A DNA stretch of 10,487 bases from an uncultured bacterium (lineage in GTDB: Bacteria > Cyanobacteriota > Vampirovibrionia > Gastranaerophilales > Gastranaerophilaceae): contig USOK01000038.1 in assembly GCA_900556295.1 (NCBI GenBank), positions 1 through 10,487 on the forward strand, given 5' to 3'. Position numbers and translations under genes: made by a program. Shown piece by piece: positions 1 through 6,637 of the stretch; position 1 is the first letter of the stretch; each line of letters starts with the position of its first letter. The notes under the pieces were generated by a model. The model saw only the letters and a program-made list of their open reading frames with translations, searched no databases and was not told the origin of the DNA.

Positions 1-1
1 G

Positions 2-151
2 AAGCCAAATAGATTTGGGCAAGATGTATTTTTGTTTATTATAAGAAAGAATGGTTTAACTCCTGGGAAAGATTGTACTACTAAAAATAGTGCCGGAGAA
101 TGTACAGGTGGAGCAGCTCATATTATTTTAAATGGTAATATGAAATATTAA
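2..151 (+). CDS. C-terminal end of a type IV pilin-like (prepilin-family) protein, 5' truncated by window edge
   Basis: The frame is open from the left window edge to a TAA at 149-151, giving 49 visible residues. It begins KPNRFGQDVFLFII, continues with an N-G-L-T-P-G turn, and has two cysteines ten residues from the P-G turn onward (fragment positions 25 and 34) before ending LNGNMKY. A (G/K)PN-x-x-G-x-D-x-F-x-F block followed by an N-G-L-x-P-G turn is the usual C-terminal pattern of short pilin-like proteins that carry a prepilin N-terminal methylation helix. That helix would lie outside the window, so it cannot be confirmed here. The cysteine pair could form the C-terminal disulphide loop seen in many type IV pilins. 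Its position just before a TadZ/CpaF pair fits a pilus role. No terminator hairpin is visible after the stop, and the next gene has its own promoter. Confidence 0.68.
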   Translation, partial: KPNRFGQDVFLFIIRKNGLTPGKDCTTKNSAGECTGGAAHIILNGNMKY

Positions 152-166
152 ATCCAGACTTTGAAT

Positions 167-195
167 TTGCCAGTTTGGAGAAAATATGCTACAAT
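167..195 (+). promoter_or_regulatory. Strong sigma70-type promoter for the cpaE/tadZ-like gene
   Basis: The -35 TTGCCA (167-172, five of six consensus bases) is followed by a 17-nt spacer and a -10 TACAAT (190-195, five of six). A TGC directly before the -10 makes it an extended -10. Counting seven bases past the -10 puts the expected transcription start at about 202, the A of the ATG. The promoter therefore overlaps the upstream in-frame TTG at 175 and argues against that TTG as the start. Confidence 0.75.
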
Positions 196-201
196 GGAGC
201 T

Positions 202-1371
202 ATGAAACAGAATATTCCAACAATTGTTGTTACTGAACAGGATAGTACTGCAGAGTTATTGAAATTATTTCTTCAAGAATTTGAAGGCTTTTCTTACCTT
301 GCGTCTGTTGCGGATTATTCAAAAGCCTATAATGGGATTAAGGAACTTGAAAAAGGATTGGTTATAATTGATATTTCCGAATATCCGGAACAAGCTTTGA
401 ATTTTGTTTCTAAGATTAATGTGGAATTCCCTGATTGTCGTGTAATAGCGCTCTCAGACAAACCTGATGTTGATTTGGTGATTCGTGCAATGCGAGTTGG
501 TGCGACCGACTTTTTACCTTTACCTTTGATTAAAAAGGAATTTTTTGAAGTTTTGAGTAAGCTTTATAACGATTTGACAGGCGGTAAACAAAAAAAATCG
601 AAATGTCGAGTTATTACTGTTTATTCCAATAAAGGTGGAGTTGGAAAAACTTCAGTCGCAACTAATTTAGCGTACGAGCTAGCGAAAATTACTAAAGAAA
701 ATGTTGCTTTAATCGATCTGAATTTCCAACTTGGAGATGTTACCACATTTTTGGATCTGAAGCCGTCTTTTAATATTTCTTATATGTTGCAAAATATAGA
801 TAAGATTAATGAAGATTTTTTACTTTCAACTTTAGAAAAGTATAAAGACACAAGTTTATATGTTCTCGCGGATCCGCCATATTTTAAACAGGTTGATGAC
901 GTGCCGTCCAGAGATATTACAAATTTGTTTAATATATTGAGAGATACGTTTTCTTATGTTGTAGTTGACACTTCTGCCGGCTTTGACAGAAAATCAATTA
1001 CCGCACTTGAAAATTCAGATATGATTTTTCTCGTAAATATTGTTAATCTGCCTGCTATTAGAAATTGTCAGCGTTGTTTAGAATTATTTGACAAACTTGG
1101 TCTTGATGAAGAAAAAATTCAGATTTTGATTAACAGATATATGGAAAATGATGAGATTAAGGCAGAAGATGTTGAAGAAGCTGTTGGTAGGAAGATTTAT
1201 TGGAAAATTCCGAACAATTATTTTACGATGATGTCTGCTATTAACAAAGGTGTTCCGGTTTCTAATATAAATCCGGATGCTAATGTTACTTTGAGCTACA
1301 AAAATTTAGCCTTAATGGTGTCAGATAGTATTTATCGGCAGAATTTGCTCATAAAAAGTGGAAGGGATTAA
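202..1371 (+). CDS. cpaE: CpaE/TadZ-like pilus-localisation ATPase (receiver-like domain plus MinD/ParA-type ATPase)
   Basis: With the ATG at 202 the protein has 389 residues. Residues 1-120 look like a response-regulator receiver fold: an acidic pair (E12, D14) at the end of strand 1, a possible phospho-acceptor Asp57 in GLVIIDIS, and a strand-4 ALS, but no conserved KP near the end of the fold. Residues 135-389 are a SIMIBI/MinD-type ATPase. They have an intact deviant Walker A, KGGVGKTS (144-151), then VALIDLNFQLGDVT (A' motif, about 168-181) and YVVVDTSAGFD (Walker B, about 252-262). TadZ/CpaE proteins with this layout sit at the pole and recruit Tad pilus assembly. The cpaF-like gene follows after 5 nt, so the two are almost certainly co-transcribed. 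I chose ATG 202 over the in-frame TTG at 175 because the promoter lies over 167-195. A GGAG at 196-199 is only 2 nt from the ATG, too close to act as a normal ribosome binding site. Confidence 0.85.
   Translation: MKQNIPTIVVTEQDSTAELLKLFLQEFEGFSYLASVADYSKAYNGIKELEKGLVIIDISEYPEQALNFVSKINVEFPDCRVIALSDKPDVDLVIRAMRVGATDFLPLPLIKKEFFEVLSKLYNDLTGGKQKKSKCRVITVYSNKGGVGKTSVATNLAYELAKITKENVALIDLNFQLGDVTTFLDLKPSFNISYMLQNIDKINEDFLLSTLEKYKDTSLYVLADPPYFKQVDDVPSRDITNLFNILRDTFSYVVVDTSAGFDRKSITALENSDMIFLVNIVNLPAIRNCQRCLELFDKLGLDEEKIQILINRYMENDEIKAEDVEEAVGRKIYWKIPNNYFTMMSAINKGVPVSNINPDANVTLSYKNLALMVSDSIYRQNLLIKSGRD
1360..1366 (+). promoter_or_regulatory. Ribosome binding site for the GTG-started cpaF-like gene
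   Basis: A purine-rich GGAAGGG lies in the last codons of the cpaE-like gene, 10 nt before the GTG at 1377. No ATG stands close to it, so it supports the GTG as the start and suggests translational coupling across the 5-nt gap. Confidence 0.55.
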
Positions 1372-1376
1372 TTGTT

Positions 1377-2708
1377 GTGTTACAGAGCAGTAAGTTAAGT
1401 AATAGATTTAAAAAGGTTGAAAAAAAAGAAATAAAAATACCTGCAAAATTGTCTTTCCCTCACAAAAAAATGTCAGACAACAATTCTACTGAACTAGAAA
1501 ATTATAATAAGACAGTTGTTGAAACTTCTCCATTGATAGAGGATGATATTAAACAAGCATTGATTGAAAAAATTGATGCAATTCCTGTATGGACAGATTA
1601 TTCTGAAGAAAAGCAAAAAGAATTGATCAATAGTTTTGTTGATAAAAAATTGTTTGATGAGAATTTTTCTATGCAAGCTGAGGATAAACAAAAACTCATA
1701 GATGAACTGTATTCAACAATCTCTGGTCTGGGACCGCTGGATTATCTTGTAGCACAAGAAAATGTTGAAGCGATTTTTGTTAATGGTACAAATAGTGTAC
1801 ACATTGAAATCGATGGTAAAATATTGAATACGGAAATGGCATTGAATGAAAAACAATTAGGTTGTGTTGTTGGGAATATTTCAAAGCTGTCAAAGGTTAT
1901 TATAAATGAGTCGAAAAATATATGGAATGTTAGAATAGATAATCTTCTTATATCGCTTGTTATGCCAAAAATTTCTATTTCAGGCGTCAACATTTTTATT
2001 AGAAAACTTAAAAATGCAGATAGAGATTTTATTATTGACAGTTCAATGATGTCAAAAGAAGTGTTTGATTTTTTGTTGTACATAATTGATGAAAAGAAAA
2101 ACATTGTACTTTCCGGGGATATAAATTCCGGTAAGACTACTTTACTTGAGGCTTTAATAAATTCCGCTATAAATGATAAGAGAACTGTTTTACTAGAAGA
2201 TTCACATTGTATTGCCTATAATTCCAGTTTAATTATGGCTTATAGTACATCTTTTAAAGACGCTGATTTTGAACTGTTATTGTCTAATATTCTAAAAATT
2301 GAACCGGAGTATATTGTTTCGGATTTGAATACTCCGATTACTGAAATTATGGATAGAAAAGGTGTAGTATCTACATTGAGAGCATGTTCTGTTGATGCGG
2401 CTTTTACAAAACTTGTAAATAGTTTTGCTAAATATGGAAATTTGTCTGAAAAATTGGCTAAAACAACAGTATTAAACAATTATGATTATATAATTCAAAT
2501 AAACAAACTTGAAAATGGCAAAAGGGTTGTTACATCTATTGTTGAATTGACTCCTGCAAGATCGGCAGCGTTATCTGTTAGAACGGTGTCCAAACTAGTT
2601 AATGGTAAATATGTTAATGATTTTCCTCAACCTTTGACTTCAATCCTTGCCGATTCTTTAATTGCGCAATCAGGTTCGATGAGCTCCCGTTTTTATAATC
2701 AGAATTAG
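1377..2708 (+). CDS. CpaF-like (TadA/VirB11 family) secretion ATPase with degenerate catalytic motifs
   Basis: 443 residues with a GTG start. After a lysine-rich, probably disordered N-terminus (1-70), residues 116-148 (SGLGPLDYL, VEAIFVNG) match the CpaF N-terminal domain, where GLGPL and E-I-x-VNG are typical. IFIRKL (206-211) corresponds to the family's TIRKF. Walker A is present as GDINSGKTT (247-255), and LLEDSH (272-277) fits the Asp box. The rest is eroded. Where the family has VGEVRG (Walker B glutamate and arginine), this protein reads VSDLNT (314-319). Where the family has TGHDGSLTTLHA, it reads RKGVVSTLRA (327-336), so both His-box histidines are lost. The DGSR segment before the R-K-F is also gone. 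The frame is intact and full length, so it is not an obvious pseudogene. It could be a divergent motor or a non-hydrolysing paralogue. The last 95 bp overlap the convergent gene, and no tadB/tadC follows. Confidence 0.8.
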   Translation: MLQSSKLSNRFKKVEKKEIKIPAKLSFPHKKMSDNNSTELENYNKTVVETSPLIEDDIKQALIEKIDAIPVWTDYSEEKQKELINSFVDKKLFDENFSMQAEDKQKLIDELYSTISGLGPLDYLVAQENVEAIFVNGTNSVHIEIDGKILNTEMALNEKQLGCVVGNISKLSKVIINESKNIWNVRIDNLLISLVMPKISISGVNIFIRKLKNADRDFIIDSSMMSKEVFDFLLYIIDEKKNIVLSGDINSGKTTLLEALINSAINDKRTVLLEDSHCIAYNSSLIMAYSTSFKDADFELLLSNILKIEPEYIVSDLNTPITEIMDRKGVVSTLRACSVDAAFTKLVNSFAKYGNLSEKLAKTTVLNNYDYIIQINKLENGKRVVTSIVELTPARSAALSVRTVSKLVNGKYVNDFPQPLTSILADSLIAQSGSMSSRFYNQN

Positions 2709-3738
2709 TTTTGCTGTTCATATTGTTGAATATTGTTTTCATTTTAGATTCGTTTACAAAACCCGAAGAAATTTGGTCAATTCCAGGGCTGATGAATTTA
2801 CGCATAATTTGTTTGTCAACAAAAGTATTTACAGGATTGACAAGTAGTAATAATGCTGTAAAACCGCCGATTGTTTTTAAAAGTTTGTTTTTGAAGATGA
2901 GTGATTTTTGGTATTCTTTTAATGCGTTTCTTGTTGCTTGATATGAATAGTCACCGTCTTTGTACATTTCTTTCATTGTTGGTAGAATTTTTTTATATTT
3001 CTTGTAAATTCGTCGTGGAACGTTATGTTTGTCATCATTTTTTAATGCTGTAAGTATTTTAAAGGTGTTTTTGGCGTTTTCTTCTGCGAAAGCAAGGACT
3101 TTGGCTTTATCTGCTGAAAGTAAAGTGTAACGCTGTGTAAATAGCTTGTTCCATGTCCTTTTGAAGATATTTGCTGTTTTCTTTTCGTTTTGTCGTGAGT
3201 CAATTTTGTTTTGCAGAGTTGTTTTTATTACTCGGCTAAATTCTTCATAACTGCTCAACGCAGTTCCATGTGCCTGATCAATTACGCTTTTAGTGTGTTT
3301 ATAAACGGCATCTTTGGTGTTCCCGTTAATCCCCCATTTGTCAAATTGTGCAAGAGGTGAGATTGCACTTTGCGCTGCAAAAATTACGGCAGGTAATGCG
3401 ATTAGGGATGTCATTCCCTGAAAAATTGCTCGTTTTAGTGCTCTTTTTCCACTTGGTTTGTAGCTATCTTTATCATTTTTGTATTTGTCATAAAGATCAG
3501 CTCCTAGGTATAAAAATGTTGGAGCCCATAAGGCTGTACCTAGACGAGGGGCGATTTCGGATATTGCTGTACCAATTTCATTAGAATAAGACATCAAAAC
3601 TGGGACCTTCTTATTCAGCGGATCTTGGTATTTGTGCTTCTTATGATCCTTATCAGGTTGAGCTTTTGGAAAACTACCCTGTGGTTTTATTTGATTTATT
3701 GTACAAACTGTATTAATCAATTTTGGGTACCATGTCAA
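2614..3738 (-). CDS. Unrecognised membrane-associated protein, possibly lineage-specific
   Basis: 374 residues if it starts at TTG 3738. I do not recognise a named family. A basic, proline-rich N-terminus (1-48) leads into a hydrophobic stretch (about 63-80, WAPTFLYLGAD) followed by DLYDKYKND. A first likely membrane helix spans about 104-127. A long, charged, Lys-rich helical middle (140-285) precedes a second membrane helix (about 286-305, GGFTALLLLV), and the Ser/Asn/Lys-rich tail looks disordered. There is no signal peptide, enzyme motif or metal site. The frame is clean over 1.1 kb and its hydrophobic segments are organised, so it is a real gene. Start choice: TTG 3738 lies exactly 6 nt after a TATAGT -10. 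An internal ATG (3592-3594, residue 49) has AGAAGG about 11 nt upstream and is the main alternative. The 3' end runs 95 bp into the cpaF-like gene on the opposite strand. Confidence 0.72.
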   Translation of the reverse strand: MTWYPKLINTVCTINQIKPQGSFPKAQPDKDHKKHKYQDPLNKKVPVLMSYSNEIGTAISEIAPRLGTALWAPTFLYLGADLYDKYKNDKDSYKPSGKRALKRAIFQGMTSLIALPAVIFAAQSAISPLAQFDKWGINGNTKDAVYKHTKSVIDQAHGTALSSYEEFSRVIKTTLQNKIDSRQNEKKTANIFKRTWNKLFTQRYTLLSADKAKVLAFAEENAKNTFKILTALKNDDKHNVPRRIYKKYKKILPTMKEMYKDGDYSYQATRNALKEYQKSLIFKNKLLKTIGGFTALLLLVNPVNTFVDKQIMRKFISPGIDQISSGFVNESKMKTIFNNMNSKTNSDYKNGSSSNLIAQLKNRQGLKSKVEENH

Positions 3739-3744
3739 AATTAA

Positions 3745-3774
3745 ACTATAGTCAGTTATATATAACCACGTAAA
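3745..3774 (-). promoter_or_regulatory. Leftward promoter for the unknown gene at 2614-3738
   Basis: On the minus strand, TTTACG (3774-3769, four of six -35 bases) is followed by an 18-nt spacer and TATAGT (3750-3745, five of six -10 bases). Six bases then separate the -10 from the TTG at 3738, so the predicted transcript starts at the start codon. The first base would be T rather than a purine, which lowers confidence. The -10 sits inside the 8-bp palindrome ACTATAGT (3745-3752), so the same element could also be read on the plus strand. Confidence 0.5.
3755..3766. repeat. 12-bp perfect palindrome between divergent promoters
   Basis: GTTATATATAAC is a perfect inverted repeat with no spacer. 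It lies in the -10/-35 spacer of the leftward promoter and about 17 bp upstream of the rightward uvrB -35, a good place for a dimeric regulator. It matches neither the SOS box GAAC-N4-GTTC nor the cyanobacterial-type RGTAC-N3-DGTWCB box. In AT-rich DNA a palindrome of this length can arise by chance. Confidence 0.35.
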
Positions 3775-3782
3775 AAATTTTT

Positions 3783-3810
3783 TTGCTAGTATTTTTGCTT
3801 AATGTATAAT
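3783..3810 (+). promoter_or_regulatory. Rightward promoter for uvrB
   Basis: The -35 TTGCTA (3783-3788, four of six) is followed by a 16-nt spacer and a perfect -10 TATAAT (3805-3810). An A6T7 tract (3772-3784) just upstream could bend the DNA or act like an UP element. The predicted transcription start is 3817, the A of the uvrB ATG. The upstream in-frame ATG at 3802 overlaps the -10, so it cannot be the start on this transcript. Confidence 0.75.
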
Positions 3811-3816
3811 TTTGTT

Positions 3817-5811
3817 ATGGTTAGAAAATTTAAAATATGTTCAAAATATAAACCAGCTGGAGATCAGCCAAAAGCAATTGAACAGCTTGTTGAAGGTCTG
3901 AAATCTGGGGATGATGCTCAAACTCTGTTAGGGATAACAGGTTCTGGTAAAACTTTTACAATTGCTAATGTTATTGAGAAAATTCAAAAGCCAACCTTAA
4001 TAATTGCACATAACAAAACGCTTGCAGCTCAATTGTACAATGAGTTTCGTGAACTTTTTCCTGATAATGCTGTAGAATATTTTATTAGTTATTATGATTA
4101 CTATCAGCCGGAGGCTCATATTCCGAGAACAGATACATTTATTGAAAAATCTGCATCTATTAATGAGGAGATTGACAGGTTGCGTCACAATGCAACAAGA
4201 TGTCTTTATGAACGAAATGATGTAATTATTATTGCATCCGTAAGTTGTATTTATGGTTTGGGGTTACCAGAAAATTATTTTAAAGGCTCTGTGGAATTAA
4301 AAGTCGGCGATGAGGTTGAAAGAGATGATCTGCTAAAACATCTTGTCAGCGTTCAATATACAAGAAATGATTTGGTTCTCGAACGTTCAACATTCCGTGC
4401 TAGAGGTGATATTGTTGAAATAATGCCTGCTTATGAAAAAATTATCACTCGTATTTATTTCTTTGGTGATGAGATAGAAAAAATTGTTAAAATTGATAAT
4501 GTTACCGGAGAAATAATAGAAATTCCGGAATCTGTTGTTATTTATCCTGCAGTGCATTATGTTTCTAACGATGAAAATGTAGAAGAAACAATTAAATTAA
4601 TTCGGGAAGAATTGCAACATAGACTTGTTGAGTTACAAAATCAAAATAAACTTGTTGAGGCGCAAAGACTCGAACAGCGTGTAAAATACGATATTGAAAT
4701 GATTAAGGAAATGGGATATTGTTCTGGTATAGAAAACTATTCTAGAATTATTGAACGTCGTCCGATAGGCTCTGCTCCTGCGACACTTCTGGATTATTTT
4801 CAAGGAGATTTCTTAACTGTAATTGATGAATCTCACGTAACTTTACCACAATTAAAAGGGATGTACCATGGTGATGCTTCTCGAAAAAATACGTTAATTG
4901 AATATGGTTTTAGATTGCCTTGTGCACGAGATAACAGACCCCTTAAAAGTGAAGAATTCTTCAGCAAAGTTCATCAAAAGATTTATATTTCTGCAACTCC
5001 GGCAGATTTTGAAAAAGAGACATCCAGTCAGCTTGTTGAGCAAATTATTCGTCCTACAGGACTTGTTGATCCGAAAATTTCTGTCCGTCCAATTGAGTCG
5101 CAAATTAATGATTTGAAGATTGAAATTCAAAAACGTACAGAGAAGAATGAGCGAGTTCTGATTACTACTTTAACTAAACGTATGGCAGAAGATTTGACAG
5201 ATTTCTTTGTTCAAGAAGGAATAAAAGTTCGTTATTTGCACAGTGAAATACAATCTCTTGAGCGTGTTGAAATTTTAAGAGATTTACGTCTGGGCGAATT
5301 TGACGTTCTTATTGGTGTAAACCTTTTAAGAGAAGGTTTGGATATTCCGGAAGTTTCTCTTGTTGCGATTATGGATGCTGATAAGGAAGGGTTTTTGCGT
5401 TCTGAAACAAGTTTAATTCAGACAATTGGACGTGCTGCACGTAATGCGTGTGGCGAAGTTATTATGTATGCAGACAGAATGACAGAGTCAATGGAAAAAG
5501 CTATTACGGAGACAGAAAGACGTAGAAAAATACAAATGGATTATAATAAAAAATTTGGTATAATTCCGCAAACAATTAAAAAACCGATTGAAAATAACCT
5601 TTTGTCGCTTGTTGCAAGCTATAGGGATTTAGAAGATATTGTTGCCGAAGAAATGGTTGATATGGGGATTGATAAGAAGGATTTACCAAAACTTATCGAA
5701 AAACTTGAAAAAGACATGCACAAGGCCGCCAAAATTCTTGACTTTGAACGGGCTGCTGAAATTCGTGATAAGTTAAAGAAAATGCGTGAAATGCTTGATG
5801 GAAAGATGTAA
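3817..5811 (+). CDS. uvrB: Excinuclease ABC subunit B
   Basis: A complete 664-residue UvrB, the damage-verifying helicase of nucleotide excision repair that is loaded by UvrA and recruits UvrC. Visible in order: Walker A TGSGKT (41-46, Lys45), the damage-probing beta-hairpin YYDYYQPEAHIP (about 92-103), Walker B DESH (337-340), SATP (392-395), the helicase block GVNLLREGLDIPEVSLV (about 500-516), the motif VI arginines in QTIGRAARN (535-543), and a C-terminal UVR domain (about 625-660) that would contact UvrC. Starting at ATG 3817 gives MVRKFKICSKYKPAGDQ, which lines up without gaps with the E. coli start, and the Walker lysine falls at 45 as in E. coli. The ATG at 3802 would add five unaligned residues and overlaps the -10. 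No Shine-Dalgarno is present before 3817. It appears to be transcribed alone, and no SOS box is evident. Confidence 0.98.
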   Translation: MVRKFKICSKYKPAGDQPKAIEQLVEGLKSGDDAQTLLGITGSGKTFTIANVIEKIQKPTLIIAHNKTLAAQLYNEFRELFPDNAVEYFISYYDYYQPEAHIPRTDTFIEKSASINEEIDRLRHNATRCLYERNDVIIIASVSCIYGLGLPENYFKGSVELKVGDEVERDDLLKHLVSVQYTRNDLVLERSTFRARGDIVEIMPAYEKIITRIYFFGDEIEKIVKIDNVTGEIIEIPESVVIYPAVHYVSNDENVEETIKLIREELQHRLVELQNQNKLVEAQRLEQRVKYDIEMIKEMGYCSGIENYSRIIERRPIGSAPATLLDYFQGDFLTVIDESHVTLPQLKGMYHGDASRKNTLIEYGFRLPCARDNRPLKSEEFFSKVHQKIYISATPADFEKETSSQLVEQIIRPTGLVDPKISVRPIESQINDLKIEIQKRTEKNERVLITTLTKRMAEDLTDFFVQEGIKVRYLHSEIQSLERVEILRDLRLGEFDVLIGVNLLREGLDIPEVSLVAIMDADKEGFLRSETSLIQTIGRAARNACGEVIMYADRMTESMEKAITETERRRKIQMDYNKKFGIIPQTIKKPIENNLLSLVASYRDLEDIVAEEMVDMGIDKKDLPKLIEKLEKDMHKAAKILDFERAAEIRDKLKKMREMLDGKM

Positions 5812-5853
5812 GTGATAGTTCCCCTACATTTGCTTTATAATGCCAACGATTGC

Positions 5854-6570
5854 CTATATAATCTTATCTCGATTTTCTTTGGTTCCGATTGCTTCGTAAT
5901 CTAATTGTGCTAAGTAGTGTCCGCACATTGCAAGGTTAAATACCAAAACCATACACCAATAGAATACAGCTATTGGATGTGGAAGTCCGAAAAATACCCA
6001 TATTACGTAAGATACTGGTACAAGTAAAATTGCGTTTGCGATTAAAACTAATGGAATCATAAACAAAACAGAAATTAGAATGTCTATACATGATTCTGAA
6101 ATTGTTTTAAAATTGTATGCATCTGCAATTTTAAAGCTTTTAGCGTAGCATAAATATCCTGTCAAGATTATTGATCCGAACAAGCCCCAAACGATAGCTT
6201 GAAATACGTGTAGAGTATTAGGTTCAGTGAATATGTTTGTTAAAAGTCCGTTAATAAAACATGCAAGCCAGCAGTTAATGGCAATTGAAGGTCCTAGAGC
6301 TATTGTCCCTTTTATGCCGGACCAAATAATTGAAAATATATTGAATGACGGTAAAACTGCATCCTTACCATTTCTTACGTTAGTTGTACATTTTATAAAA
6401 ATTCCGAATAATAAAAGGAATGTTATTGAAAACATTGCCCAAAATCCACCCAAATTCCCTTCTGAATAAAGGTAAACACAATAAAATACAGGGATTGCAA
6501 ATATTATATATTTTAAAATTGCGTTATTGTCCTGTATTGACTCTTCAAATGCGTCTTTAATGGATGCCAT
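5854..6570 (-). CDS. Unrecognised polytopic inner-membrane protein (about six helices)
   Basis: 238 residues, mostly hydrophobic. Likely membrane segments are at about 18-36, 43-61, 88-110, 121-142, 162-194 (long enough for one tilted or two short helices) and 199-221. The N-terminus is soluble and acidic (MASIKDAFEESIQDN), with no cleavable signal. A polar loop at 62-82 carries RNGKDAVLPSFN. Its wording and position loosely recall DUF4013-type membrane proteins, but this is a weak impression and I cannot name a family. No catalytic, transport or metal motif stands out. The ATG at 6570 is supported by AGAGGAG (6580-6586) 9 nt upstream and by its own promoter. It converges with uvrB across 42 bp that contain no clear terminator hairpin. 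Function is unknown. Confidence 0.75.
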   Translation of the reverse strand: MASIKDAFEESIQDNNAILKYIIFAIPVFYCVYLYSEGNLGGFWAMFSITFLLLFGIFIKCTTNVRNGKDAVLPSFNIFSIIWSGIKGTIALGPSIAINCWLACFINGLLTNIFTEPNTLHVFQAIVWGLFGSIILTGYLCYAKSFKIADAYNFKTISESCIDILISVLFMIPLVLIANAILLVPVSYVIWVFFGLPHPIAVFYWCMVLVFNLAMCGHYLAQLDYEAIGTKENRDKII

Positions 6571-6606
6571 TAGCCGAAACTCCTCTCATATTCTATGACT
6601 ATGGGT

Positions 6607-6635
6607 ATTATAACATGTTACTATGCAAAAAACAA
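6607..6635 (-). promoter_or_regulatory. Promoter for the 5854-6570 membrane-protein gene
   Basis: On the minus strand, a weak -35 TTGTTT (6635-6630) and a 17-nt spacer precede a perfect TATAAT (6612-6607) with TGT directly before it, an extended -10 that compensates for the poor -35. The start would be near 6600, leaving a leader of about 30 nt that carries the AGAGGAG ribosome binding site. It begins 2 nt after the histidine-kinase stop codon, so this gene can be expressed independently of the upstream operon. Confidence 0.65.
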
Positions 6636-6637
6636 CT

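Noticed and set aside
175..201. In-frame TTG at 175 as the start of the cpaE-like gene
   Set aside because: It lies inside the -35/-10 spacer of a near-consensus promoter, has no Shine-Dalgarno site, and would add nine residues ahead of the receiver-like fold.
1377..2708. Calling the cpaF-like gene a pseudogene
   Set aside because: The catalytic motifs are degenerate, but the frame is intact and family length, Walker A is preserved, and it keeps a ribosome binding site coupled to an intact partner gene.
2711..2941. Small open frames on the strand opposite real genes, here and at 1742-2104, 7065-7349 and 7672-7905
   Set aside because: They lie wholly or almost wholly within well-supported genes, have no ribosome binding site or promoter, and show no domain-like sequence.
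3802..3816. ATG at 3802 as the uvrB start
   Set aside because: It abuts and overlaps the TATAAT -10 region, and the five extra residues do not align with UvrB. ATG 3817 puts the Walker lysine at position 45 as in E. coli.
3721..3816. SOS (LexA) box in front of uvrB
   Set aside because: I looked for GAAC-N4-GTTC and RGTAC-N3-GTWC type sites. GGGTACCATGTC at 3725-3736 is only superficially similar and lies in the coding part of the divergent gene.
5836..5841. TATAAT on the plus strand after uvrB
   Set aside because: No rightward gene follows it; the next 700 bp encode a minus-strand protein. It is probably chance in AT-rich DNA.
5812..5853. Possible intrinsic terminator between the convergent uvrB and membrane-protein genes
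   Set aside because: GCCAACGATTGCC looks hairpin-like, but the arms pair over only three bases (CAA/TTG) and no U-run follows.
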